Assembly: GCF_007997385.1 (NCBI RefSeq)
Contig: NZ_VOSC01000019.1
Location: 106,041 to 144,005, forward strand
Length of the DNA: 37,965 nucleotides
Source: Seonamhaeicola algicola
GTDB taxonomy: Bacteria > Bacteroidota > Bacteroidia > Flavobacteriales > Flavobacteriaceae
Reading direction: 5' to 3'
In this document: positions 10,540 through 17,832 of the stretch, piece by piece
How the letters are laid out: the number at the start of each line of letters is the position of its first letter
How positions within the stretch are numbered: position 1 is the stretch's first letter
Program-made: the position numbers and the translations under genes
The notes under the pieces: generated by a model
Seen by the model: the letters and a program-made list of their open reading frames with translations, nothing else
Databases searched by the model: none
Told to the model about the DNA's origin: nothing

Positions 10540-10897
10540 TTTTATTGATGTTTATAAGCGTTCTAAAATTGTTTTAAATGAACTATAATGTTCCTGCGTT
10601 TTGTAATTTGAGCTTTGGATAAAAGCGAAAATTCTTACTAAAGTTTCTTGAAAAAATTTATTCCCAAAAGTTTCTTTTACGATGTTAATGGAACACTTTT
10701 TATGCGTCGACGTAGGAGGGAAGCATAATGTGTGTGGAATGGCTTACGTCTAAAATATTTTTCTTACATTTACGTAATCGCTTTATTATTAGTGATTAAT
10801 CTCTCCCATTTAAGAATTTACAATAGCAAATTTTATACCCAATATTGGGTATAACATTGTATTTATATTTTAAATAATTTTCAAAAAAATTAAATGT
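10540..10897. other. 358-bp non-coding gap upstream of the papain-like protease
   Basis: No open frame with coding character was found. A patch at about 10700-10750 is more GC-rich than its surroundings and carries GACGTA/TACGTC arms (10709-10714 and 10745-10750) 30 nt apart. A perfect 22-bp palindrome lies at 10833-10854. The rest is AT-rich without recognisable features. Confidence 0.6.
10833..10854. promoter_or_regulatory. Perfect 22-bp palindrome, candidate operator for the protease operon
   Basis: The half-site ttatacccaat is followed directly by its exact reverse complement attgggtataa. It lies 43 bp before the ATG at 10898. Just downstream are a TTG (10857-10859) and a near -7 box TAATTTTC (10875-10882) with a short 15-nt spacer. 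The position fits a homodimeric regulator site, but no regulator gene is adjacent. Confidence 0.5.
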
Positions 10898-12088
10898 ATG
10901 ATTAGATATTTGCTATTAATATTTCTTACTTTTAACGGAAGTTTAGTACTTTCTCAAGATAATCCTCAAATTGGATACTTCGGAGAAGATGAGTTCTTAA
11001 TAGATGAAGAACAATCAAATTCTTATGTTTCATTCGATGAAGCCGATTATGATGATTTACCAGATTCTATAGATTTATCAGATAAATTTCCCCAAGCAGG
11101 AAATCAAGGGCGAATGGGTTCTTGTTGGGCTTGGGCTACTACATATGCGTACTTCTCATATTACAAAAATACTCTAGGCACTAATAATTTTATATTCAGT
11201 CCTACTTATACTTACCATGAGCATAAAAAAACTTACAATGATTGTGAATCAGCAAACTCTTCTTATAAAGTTTTAGGTAAAGTATTAAAAGAAGGATCTT
11301 TATTTCATAGTCAAATGAAATATGATGATAAAAACTGTAATGTTAATATTACTAGTGAGCAAAAAAAAATAGCATTAGAAAATGCTATACCTAATTACGA
11401 AGTAAAAATGATAATTGATGACTTATTCACAATGAAAAAAATTTTAAGTGATGGAAAAGCTTTAGTTATTAGTATGAAAGTTGATGACAATCTGTTCAAA
11501 GTAGGGCAACTTTGGGCACAAGATAAAAAAACTCAAGTACCAATTTGGAATGAGTTTGGCTCAAAACAAGGACATCATGCAATGGTTGTTACAGGGTATA
11601 ATGAAGCCTACAAAGCTTTTAAAATTTTAAATTCATGGGGAAGTGAATGGGGAGATCAAGGATATATTTGGATTCCATATCATATGGTTGATAAATTTAT
11701 GAATTACAGCTGTTATGTCAGAGAAAAGAAAACTGATATTAATTTTGAAGAGCTTGCTCAAGCTCCTAATTTTTCACCACAAAAGGATGTAGTGAACAAA
11801 TCTCTTTTATCTACTTGGGTTAAAAAGAAATATTATAGAAAATTTGATGTTTTAAAAATAGGATTGATACAATTTAAACCCAGTAAAAAATTTGGAATTA
11901 TCAATATCACATCAAGTCAAAATGAAGATATTTTAAAAACATACATTGAATTAGGAGAGACAGTAGCTTTTTATAATAATGGGATTAAATATAAATTGAA
12001 GTTCGATAATATTGGTGGAGCGGGAAAAAACCCATTTAAAAGAGCTATGTATTTTACTGTTTCAAAATCCAGTGTAGAAATAAATTAA
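10898..12088 (+). CDS. Secreted papain-family (C1A) cysteine protease
   Basis: A 396-residue protein. Residues 1-20 form a signal peptide (LVLSQ). Residues 55-270 are a papain-like catalytic domain: oxyanion Gln70 and nucleophile Cys76 in NQGRMGSCWAWA, His227 in GHHAMVVTGYN, and Asn245 in KILNSWGSEWG. All four catalytic positions are present, so it should be active. There is only an acidic 35-residue stretch before the domain, not a full I29 inhibitory propeptide. About 125 extra residues follow the catalytic domain and are unassigned. It acts outside the cytoplasm. A lipoprotein gene starts 22 bp downstream, suggesting co-transcription. Family and active site are secure; target proteins are unknown. 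Confidence 0.93.
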   Translation: MIRYLLLIFLTFNGSLVLSQDNPQIGYFGEDEFLIDEEQSNSYVSFDEADYDDLPDSIDLSDKFPQAGNQGRMGSCWAWATTYAYFSYYKNTLGTNNFIFSPTYTYHEHKKTYNDCESANSSYKVLGKVLKEGSLFHSQMKYDDKNCNVNITSEQKKIALENAIPNYEVKMIIDDLFTMKKILSDGKALVISMKVDDNLFKVGQLWAQDKKTQVPIWNEFGSKQGHHAMVVTGYNEAYKAFKILNSWGSEWGDQGYIWIPYHMVDKFMNYSCYVREKKTDINFEELAQAPNFSPQKDVVNKSLLSTWVKKKYYRKFDVLKIGLIQFKPSKKFGIINITSSQNEDILKTYIELGETVAFYNNGIKYKLKFDNIGGAGKNPFKRAMYFTVSKSSVEIN

Positions 12089-12110
12089 ATATTAATTTAA
12101 ACCAGTAATT

Positions 12111-12956
12111 ATGAAAATCACAAAACTCACATCAATTTTATTAATTATTTTATTATCACTATTGACAAGTTGTAATGATGAAAATGTTGATTCAGAAACT
12201 CAAGCAAAAATCGACGAAGAAATCAAATTACAAAAAGAGGAACAAGAAAAATTAAATATAATAGATAAATCTATAGGAAAATCTATGGTAGTTCAAGTCG
12301 AAATACCTGATAGTCTTAAAATATTTGAAGAATTACAAAGTGATCAATTCGTGAATAAGGGCTTAAGCGATTTAGTTGACGGAAAATTCATCAATGACAA
12401 GTTCAGGTATGACCTATTAAAAGTTATTGGACATTCAGCTAAACTAATTAGTTCTAATGATAATAAAGAGGTATATAATGTTGAACCTTTTAATTATCTA
12501 AAAGATAAGCCAAAACCCGAAATCACTTATCCAGGTGATAATGGACTACTTTCAGAATTAAAAATCACCAATAAAATGACTGCTACATTAAGTTTTTTTG
12601 GTATTGAAGGAGGAATAACTAATGAAGAAATTTATTATGGTTCGATTAGTGAAACTGCCAATATCATTATAGATGATAAACAAATGGATGTGACCAAGAT
12701 CTTAAGTCAATTTTCAACAGAAGAATCTAGAGAAGGAGTTGAGTTAATAACTAGGGTAACTGTGACTGAATTTCTCCACAAAAAATATAAAAAGAGGGAT
12801 AAGAAAATAAAAGTAAAAGAGTTTCCAATAATTAAATCAGGAGTATCTCTAGGAACAGAATTTTTCACTGAAAATTCAAGTTTAGAAAGAACTTTTAAAG
12901 TGAGTATAAATACAACATCAATAAATGATATTATAGCAAGATTAGGCGGTTCATAA
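12111..12956 (+). CDS. Hypothetical lipoprotein paired with the papain-like protease
   Basis: A 281-residue protein with a lipoprotein signal peptide (LLSLLTSC, lipidated Cys21), then a charged, helix-prone segment rich in Glu/Lys (about residues 30-52). The rest is mixed alpha/beta with no family I recognise. Gly-rich and Ser-rich tracts are absent and there is no second membrane segment. It starts 22 bp after the protease stop and is followed by non-coding DNA, so it is probably the second gene of a two-gene operon. A role as membrane-anchored partner, inhibitor or chaperone of the protease is inference from pairing alone. Confidence 0.8.
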   Translation: MKITKLTSILLIILLSLLTSCNDENVDSETQAKIDEEIKLQKEEQEKLNIIDKSIGKSMVVQVEIPDSLKIFEELQSDQFVNKGLSDLVDGKFINDKFRYDLLKVIGHSAKLISSNDNKEVYNVEPFNYLKDKPKPEITYPGDNGLLSELKITNKMTATLSFFGIEGGITNEEIYYGSISETANIIIDDKQMDVTKILSQFSTEESREGVELITRVTVTEFLHKKYKKRDKKIKVKEFPIIKSGVSLGTEFFTENSSLERTFKVSINTTSINDIIARLGGS

Positions 12957-12968
12957 TAAAATTATTTC

Positions 12969-12990
12969 TTTATATTATGTAAAATAGAAT
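12969..12990 (+). repeat. 22-bp direct repeat, copy 1
   Basis: The 22 bases 12969-12990 (core atattatgtaaaatagaa, 12972-12989) recur identically at 13569-13590. The core recurs inverted at 13088-13105. This copy begins 12 bp after the lipoprotein stop. Confidence 0.9.
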
Positions 12991-13087
12991 CGCGATGTTA
13001 AACTTGACCTCATAAAATTTTGGTTAAAACAATAGGTGAGTGTAACGACCATATTTTAGGGGTTTAGTTATACAGTTTATTGATTAT

Positions 13088-13105
13088 TTCTATTTTACAT
13101 AATAT
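13088..13105 (-). repeat. 18-bp inverted copy of the repeat (copy 2)
   Basis: ttctattttacataatat is the exact reverse complement of the 18-bp core of copies 1 and 3. It therefore forms inverted pairs with copy 1 (98-bp interior) and with copy 3 (466-bp interior). Confidence 0.9.
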
Positions 13106-13185
13106 TTCTACATAATCTTAAGTAGTTAGAATGTTTCCTAAAATATAGTGGAGTGAACCGTTAGTTGTTTCCAAAATTATATACA

Positions 13186-13217
13186 GCCTTGATTTTTTGT
13201 TTCTTTTGCATCAAGGC
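13186..13217. repeat. GCCTTGAT/ATCAAGGC hairpin element
   Basis: An 8-bp perfect stem (13186-13193 with 13210-13217) around a T-rich 16-nt loop. It resembles the CTTGAT...ATCAAG sequences often seen between genes in Flavobacteriaceae; that likeness is from memory. Function is unknown. Confidence 0.5.
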
Positions 13218-13265
13218 AAAAGATAGCGCATAAAAAGAAAACTTTAATTGGAGTTCTACATATAA

Positions 13266-13308
13266 CAAGTGTATAAAAATTTACTCGCAGAGAATTTTTA
13301 TACTCTTG
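13266..13308. repeat. Imperfect 16-bp hairpin with 11-nt loop
   Basis: caagtgtataaaaatt (13266-13281) pairs with aatttttatactcttg (13293-13308) with a single mismatch, around the loop tactcgcagag. There is no T-tract, so it is not a standard terminator. It may be the folded core of a dispersed or recombination element. Confidence 0.6.
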
Positions 13309-13568
13309 TGGCAACTTGTCGAGAATCGCGTAAAATTTTTTTTGACGTACATTTTATTTTGAAACAGTGCAAAAAGTGAAGCTTTTAAACGGCAAATTAT
13401 AGATAAAATGAATTAACGCTGCGTAGCAACCGATTAAAAAAGTTAAATGACCCAAGCACAATGTTTCATTCATATTTCTACACGTTTTGGGATATTTTAC
13501 ATATAGAGAATTATAGCTATCAAATGTACATTTAGATAAACAGCTATACAAACACATTTGTTCTATAA

Positions 13569-13590
13569 TTTATATTATGTAAAATAGAAT
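13569..13590 (+). repeat. 22-bp direct repeat, copy 3
   Basis: Identical over 22 bp to 12969-12990. It ends 54 bp before the ATG of the first glycosyltransferase gene. Confidence 0.9.
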
Positions 13591-13644
13591 GCTTTATAAT
13601 CTCACTATAATTTCAATAAAAACTATATATTTATACAAAGTTTT

Positions 13645-14823
13645 ATGAAACTAAAACCACAGTTTGTATATATAGCGTTTGATGTGTTTCCTTCAAAAAA
13701 AGGTGCTGCAACTCATATTAGCCACTGTTTAAACGCTTTACAAAAAACTTTTAATGTAGGTTTATTAATCTGCTTAGGCAATGATAGCATGCCAACATTT
13801 CAGTTTGATGCACAACGCAATTTGTATGTATACCGTTGGAAAGAAAAAATATATAATTTTTTAGAACGTACAACAAAATTCCAAACAGCTGTATCAAACA
13901 TTTTACAATCAAATATTTGCTCTAATATACAACTAATACATTTTAGAGATATTTGGGGCGGTTTACCTGCTATAAAATCATCAAAAATTGTAAAAACAGT
14001 TTTTGAAATAAACGCATTTAATCATATAGAATTACCAAACAGATACCCCAATATTAGTCTGTCTGCCATACAAAAAATTAAAGACATAGAACGGTTTTGC
14101 GTTAAAAAAGCTAGTGTTATCATAACACCATCAAGAGTTACAAAATTATTCATTAGTAAATTTGAATCTATTAATTCAAACAAAATTCATGTAATTTCTA
14201 ATGGCGTTACTATTTATGAGTCTACTAATAACATTGCTTTAAATTTAAAACCTCACTCCTACATATTATATTTTGGTGCCTTACAAAAATGGCAAGGTAT
14301 AAAAACACTGCTTAAAGCCTTAAAAGAATTAGAAAACACTAATGTATATTTAGTTATTTGTGCTTCTGTACCAGAAAAAAGAACGGAAATATACCAAGAA
14401 TTAGCACAAACAATTGGAGTAAATCATAAAGTTAAATGGATGTTTGAGTTGGATAAAGAAAACTTATCTCATGTTATCAAAAATGCCGTTTTAACCGTTG
14501 CTCCTTTAACTGCTTGCAATAGAAATATTGTACAAGGTTGCAATCCTTTAAAAATTCTAGAGTCATTAGCTTACGGAACACCCGTAGTGGCAAGTGATTT
14601 ACCTGTAGTAACTGAAATTATAAAAGATAACAAAACTGGCTTTTTAGTACCTCCAGACCGACCTCAAATTTTAGGTAGAACCATTAAAACATTATTAGAT
14701 AAACCTGAAAAATTAAAACGCGTTGGTAAAAACGGAAAAATAGCTATGGAAAAAAATTATCTTTGGAAATACCAAGAATCTAAAATGATAAACCTCTATA
14801 AATCTGAATTAGAATATGTTTGA
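13645..14823 (+). CDS. Glycosyltransferase family 4 (GT-B), first gene of six-gene operon
   Basis: A 392-residue GT-B enzyme. The N-terminal acceptor-side domain holds SKKGAATHISH (about 17-27), the usual glycine loop region. The C-terminal nucleotide-sugar domain holds YFGALQKWQGIKTLLKAL (about 209-226) and the E-x7-E-like region PLKILESLAYGTPVVASDLP (301-320), ending in GKNGKIAMEKNY. It is soluble or peripheral on the cytoplasmic face, transferring a sugar from an activated donor; donor and acceptor cannot be read from sequence. Its last 8 bases overlap the next gene, so the two are translationally coupled. It lies directly after the 18-bp inverted-repeat region. Confidence 0.92.
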   Translation: MKLKPQFVYIAFDVFPSKKGAATHISHCLNALQKTFNVGLLICLGNDSMPTFQFDAQRNLYVYRWKEKIYNFLERTTKFQTAVSNILQSNICSNIQLIHFRDIWGGLPAIKSSKIVKTVFEINAFNHIELPNRYPNISLSAIQKIKDIERFCVKKASVIITPSRVTKLFISKFESINSNKIHVISNGVTIYESTNNIALNLKPHSYILYFGALQKWQGIKTLLKALKELENTNVYLVICASVPEKRTEIYQELAQTIGVNHKVKWMFELDKENLSHVIKNAVLTVAPLTACNRNIVQGCNPLKILESLAYGTPVVASDLPVVTEIIKDNKTGFLVPPDRPQILGRTIKTLLDKPEKLKRVGKNGKIAMEKNYLWKYQESKMINLYKSELEYV

Positions 14824-15700
14824 AAATATTTTGAAACAGGACCTGCAACGTATTGGCAAAACTAAAAAGTTTAAAGCTAAACGGCCAATAGAATACTGGA
14901 TCATATTTTTAAAAAAAAATGTACTAAAGCGTTCTAAATCTTCCTTTAAGTTTAATCCTCAACAATTATTATTTTTTATACCTGTTGTAATTATAGTAAT
15001 TATGTTTTTGAAAGGTGTTGATGGAGAAGACATATTCCCTATTTTGTTTTTTTATCCTTTTTATTACATATTTTTATTTCTTATTTTAAATAACTACAAA
15101 AAATACAAATTTGTACCTGTTGATGCTTTTCAAGATTTGGCTAAATTTATAATTGCCATTAAGGGAGATGTGCATAAAAACCTAATTAATTTAAGAATTG
15201 ACTATAGCCCTATTGAACACGAAAATAATTTACTAGACCCTACTAAAATTGGACTTGTAACACGAAAAGGCACAAGCTATAAACCTTATAAAGTAGAAAG
15301 ATACAATGCACAATTTACCATGAAAGATGGTACTGTTTGCACCACTTCTTTAAATCAAATTTCTATAAAGGTAAAAACCACAAAAAGGCGTTCTAGCGGT
15401 AAAATAAAAACAAAATATAAGCACAAACATAAATTTTTCTATGCGCTAACCCTAAAACTTAATCCTGCAAATTATGATATAATAAATGCACATGAAGCAA
15501 TTAAATTATCTAACAACAAGTATCAGGTTGCTGTAACTACAATAAACAATGCTCATTTTGTTAAGCTTAAGTATAAAAGCAAACCAAGTGCTATAGCTTC
15601 TGTACTTAGGCCTCAATTAAAACATTCTAAATCGGCCGTAACAGAAATGTTAACCTATTTAACCAACAATAAAGTAATGATCCAACAACAACTTAAATAA
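14816..15700 (+). CDS. Unknown two-helix membrane protein of the glycosyltransferase operon
   Basis: A 294-residue protein I do not recognise. A basic N-terminus (residues 11-45, many Lys/Arg) precedes two hydrophobic helices (about 51-66 and 74-91) linked by a short acidic turn, giving an N-in, C-in hairpin. The 200-residue C-terminal part is soluble, beta-rich and strongly basic near residues 185-205 (KVKTTKRRSSGKIKTKYKHK). It overlaps the upstream glycosyltransferase by 8 bp and is followed 9 bp later by the zinc-ribbon gene. It could be a membrane scaffold for the glycosyltransferases, but nothing in it proves that. Confidence 0.82.
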   Translation: MFENILKQDLQRIGKTKKFKAKRPIEYWIIFLKKNVLKRSKSSFKFNPQQLLFFIPVVIIVIMFLKGVDGEDIFPILFFYPFYYIFLFLILNNYKKYKFVPVDAFQDLAKFIIAIKGDVHKNLINLRIDYSPIEHENNLLDPTKIGLVTRKGTSYKPYKVERYNAQFTMKDGTVCTTSLNQISIKVKTTKRRSSGKIKTKYKHKHKFFYALTLKLNPANYDIINAHEAIKLSNNKYQVAVTTINNAHFVKLKYKSKPSAIASVLRPQLKHSKSAVTEMLTYLTNNKVMIQQQLK

Positions 15701-15709
15701 CACTTTACT

Positions 15710-16150
15710 ATGAATTGCGAACAAAAATCTGGAGTGTTTTTAAACATGAGTTGTACCAACAAATTTGAAGAAACCTGCTCTAATTGCGGTAAAAAAGTTT
15801 GTAAAGTACATGCATACAAAATAGAAACTCAAAAATCTAATATACAAATATATTGTGAAGATTGCTATTGGGAAAATTACCTTTATTCAATTGAAGATAG
15901 AAAGCTAAATAACACTAAAAAAGATGTTTTTATAGAAACCAACCACACTCCTACTATCTTTAGTAATACAAGTTCTGAAACTAAAAATCCTGAAGGATTT
16001 GAACACGGGTTTGGTGGTGGAAGTTTTGGTGGCGGTGGCGCACAGGCAGAATGGACCGAAGCTGAAATGCAAAGTTTAAATTCCACTGATGATGATACTA
16101 CCAATATTGCTGGTATACTTGGCGACGATGACACATTTTTTTATAGTTAA
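15710..16150 (+). CDS. Zinc-ribbon/B-box-like protein with FGGGSFGGGGA tail
   Basis: A 146-residue cytoplasmic protein. A Cys/His array C23-x2-C26-x4-C31-x2-H34-x14-C49-x2-C52 (plus C3 and C15) should bind one or two zinc ions, like AN1/B-box type fingers. After a polar linker comes a glycine motif at residues 100-115 (GFGGGSFGGGGAQAEW), almost identical to the C-terminal tail of YgcG/TPM-domain membrane proteins (GGGxFGGGGAxGxW), although no TPM domain or membrane helix is present. The last 30 residues are acidic. It sits mid-operon, 9 bp after the membrane protein and 10 bp before the second GT4 gene. Function is unknown; a protein-protein adaptor is a reasonable guess. Confidence 0.8.
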   Translation: MNCEQKSGVFLNMSCTNKFEETCSNCGKKVCKVHAYKIETQKSNIQIYCEDCYWENYLYSIEDRKLNNTKKDVFIETNHTPTIFSNTSSETKNPEGFEHGFGGGSFGGGGAQAEWTEAEMQSLNSTDDDTTNIAGILGDDDTFFYS

Positions 16151-16160
16151 TAAATAACGA

Positions 16161-17285
16161 ATGGTTATAAGTTGGTTTACAGAAAATTACCCGCCCAATA
16201 AAGGTGGAATGGCCAGAAGTTGTGACAGAATTATTAATAGCTTAAGAAAACACCATACAGTTAATATTTATCATTTTACCAATAAAATGAAAGCGTTTGA
16301 AACCGTAGCGCAAGTGAATGGTAACTACACAGCTATTCCGGTATTTGAAGACAGTGCACATACTTTAAATACACTCTGGACATTTATTAATAACAATTCA
16401 GACATAACACATAGTAAAGCTTTAGTTGCCTACGGAAGCCACTTGTGCTTAAAAGGCCTACCTTTAATAGCAAAATGGACAAAACAACCATTACTAATAT
16501 GCTTTAGAGGTAACGATTTTGATACAGCTATTTTTTCACAAAAAAAACAAGATGTCTTATTTGCTATTAAACATGCAACAGCTATTGCTTGCGTAACCAA
16601 AGAAAAAGTAAACCGTATAAAAGCACTTCAATTAAACAATAATGTGTTTTTTACGCCCAATGCTATAAATACAAACCATTGGAAAGTTTTACCATCAGAC
16701 TTAGATTTAGCAAAAACACTAACTAAAAAAATTAACGTACCCCAAAACAGCTTAATTATAGGTTTTGTAGGGTATTTAAAACAGAAAAAAGGTATTGATT
16801 TTTTTATAAATGGTTTGAAAAAATCTACGCTTTACAAACGTGTACATTTACATTTTGTTGGCGATTTAGAGCCACACATAACATGGCAATTAAACGCACA
16901 TAATATATCGCACTCAATTGCTAAACCAGAATCACAAACAGATTTAATGGCCAATTATTTAATGTGTAACGCCATTGCAATACCTTCAATTTATGACGGT
17001 ATGCCTAATGTTATTTTTGAAGCTGCAACGCTAAAAGTACCTATTATAGCTTCAAATGTTGGCGGTATAACCGATGTTTTAAACAACAATAATTCATTTA
17101 TTTTCAAATCACTAATAGAATCATCATTAATAAACACTTTAAATAATTTTTACGCTACTAACACTGAAACTATTCAACAAAAAAGCAATAAATTAGAGCT
17201 TCTAATAAAAACAAAATATACACCAGAATCTGAAATTTCAAACTATTTAAAAATTATAGAAAACATGCATTCTTATGAAAATTAA
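16161..17285 (+). CDS. Glycosyltransferase family 4 (GT-B), second GT of the operon
   Basis: A 374-residue GT-B enzyme. The N-terminus shows the acceptor-domain loop TENYPPNKGGMARSCDRII (7-25). The donor domain shows FVGYLKQKKGIDFFI (202-216) and PSIYDGMPNVIFEAATLKVP (275-294) followed by IIASNVGGITDVL, the GT4 E-x7-E region. It has no signal peptide or membrane segment. It is distinct from the first GT4 of the operon and so probably adds a different sugar or linkage. Its end overlaps the downstream lipoprotein gene by 11 bp. Confidence 0.92.
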   Translation: MVISWFTENYPPNKGGMARSCDRIINSLRKHHTVNIYHFTNKMKAFETVAQVNGNYTAIPVFEDSAHTLNTLWTFINNNSDITHSKALVAYGSHLCLKGLPLIAKWTKQPLLICFRGNDFDTAIFSQKKQDVLFAIKHATAIACVTKEKVNRIKALQLNNNVFFTPNAINTNHWKVLPSDLDLAKTLTKKINVPQNSLIIGFVGYLKQKKGIDFFINGLKKSTLYKRVHLHFVGDLEPHITWQLNAHNISHSIAKPESQTDLMANYLMCNAIAIPSIYDGMPNVIFEAATLKVPIIASNVGGITDVLNNNNSFIFKSLIESSLINTLNNFYATNTETIQQKSNKLELLIKTKYTPESEISNYLKIIENMHSYEN

Positions 17286-17832
17286 AAATCTAAATACCCT
17301 AGCATTAAACATCATTTTTATTGTTTTAATTACTGCCTGTAAACAAAACACCCATACAACAAATACAAGTTTTGATACACCAAATACTTCAACAAATAGT
17401 GCTTCGGAAACTTACACGTCTAAAATGACAAAGGCCGACAAAAAAAAGTACTATAACACAAGTGGTAATGTAGTTTTTGAAATTAAATATAAATCTGATG
17501 GCTTTAAACTGAGAACAGCGAATTCAGATTTATTGTGGAAAATTAAGCTTTATGAAAACAAAATGAAGATTAGTGATAATGAAGAAAATTTAAATCCGTT
17601 TGAAATTAAATTTACGAACACGCAAACAGCAAAATTGGTAAAAAACGATGTTACATTGGCCAGAACTTCTTATAATTCAGATAAAAATGAACAAATAATT
17701 TCTGCGGAAAATGCATCTCCTGAGTTTTATAATCAAAAATATACACCAAGCTTATTAGTATTAAAAATACCTGAAATGCAAGACAATGAAAAACAAATAC
17801 TTATTAAAGAATTAGCTTTAAAAGGGTATTAA
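17275..17832 (+). CDS. Small hypothetical lipoprotein within the glycosyltransferase operon
   Basis: A 185-residue protein with a lipoprotein signal (FIVLITAC, lipidated Cys22), a Thr/Asn/Ser-rich linker (23-50), and a compact beta-rich domain of about 130 residues beginning KADKKKYYNTSGNVVFEIKY. I recognise no family. It starts inside the end of the GT4 gene (11-bp overlap) and its stop overlaps the next start by one base (TAATG), so it is a true operon member. An exported, membrane-anchored partner for a glycan or glycolipid made by the neighbouring enzymes is inference. Confidence 0.82.
   Translation: MKIKNLNTLALNIIFIVLITACKQNTHTTNTSFDTPNTSTNSASETYTSKMTKADKKKYYNTSGNVVFEIKYKSDGFKLRTANSDLLWKIKLYENKMKISDNEENLNPFEIKFTNTQTAKLVKNDVTLARTSYNSDKNEQIISAENASPEFYNQKYTPSLLVLKIPEMQDNEKQILIKELALKGY

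Larger units (their letters stand above)
12957..13644. other. 688-bp structured non-coding region upstream of the glycosyltransferase operon
   Basis: No convincing gene was found. It contains three copies of an 18-bp sequence (one inverted), a CCTTGAT hairpin and a 16-bp imperfect hairpin, listed separately. A minus-strand frame at 13354-13557 (67 codons, five Cys, no recognisable fold) lacks coding character. The region starts immediately after the lipoprotein stop and ends at the first glycosyltransferase. Confidence 0.75.

Noticed and set aside
13266-13308. Integron attC site
   Set aside because: The hairpin recalls folded cassette sites, but R'/R'' core sequences (RYYYAAC/GTTRRRY) in the right places and an integrase are not present.
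13354-13557. A 67-codon minus-strand frame in the 688-bp gap
   Set aside because: No promoter, no recognisable fold, odd Cys/Tyr/Leu mix and no conservation visible; it also lies within the block of repeats. Treated as chance.
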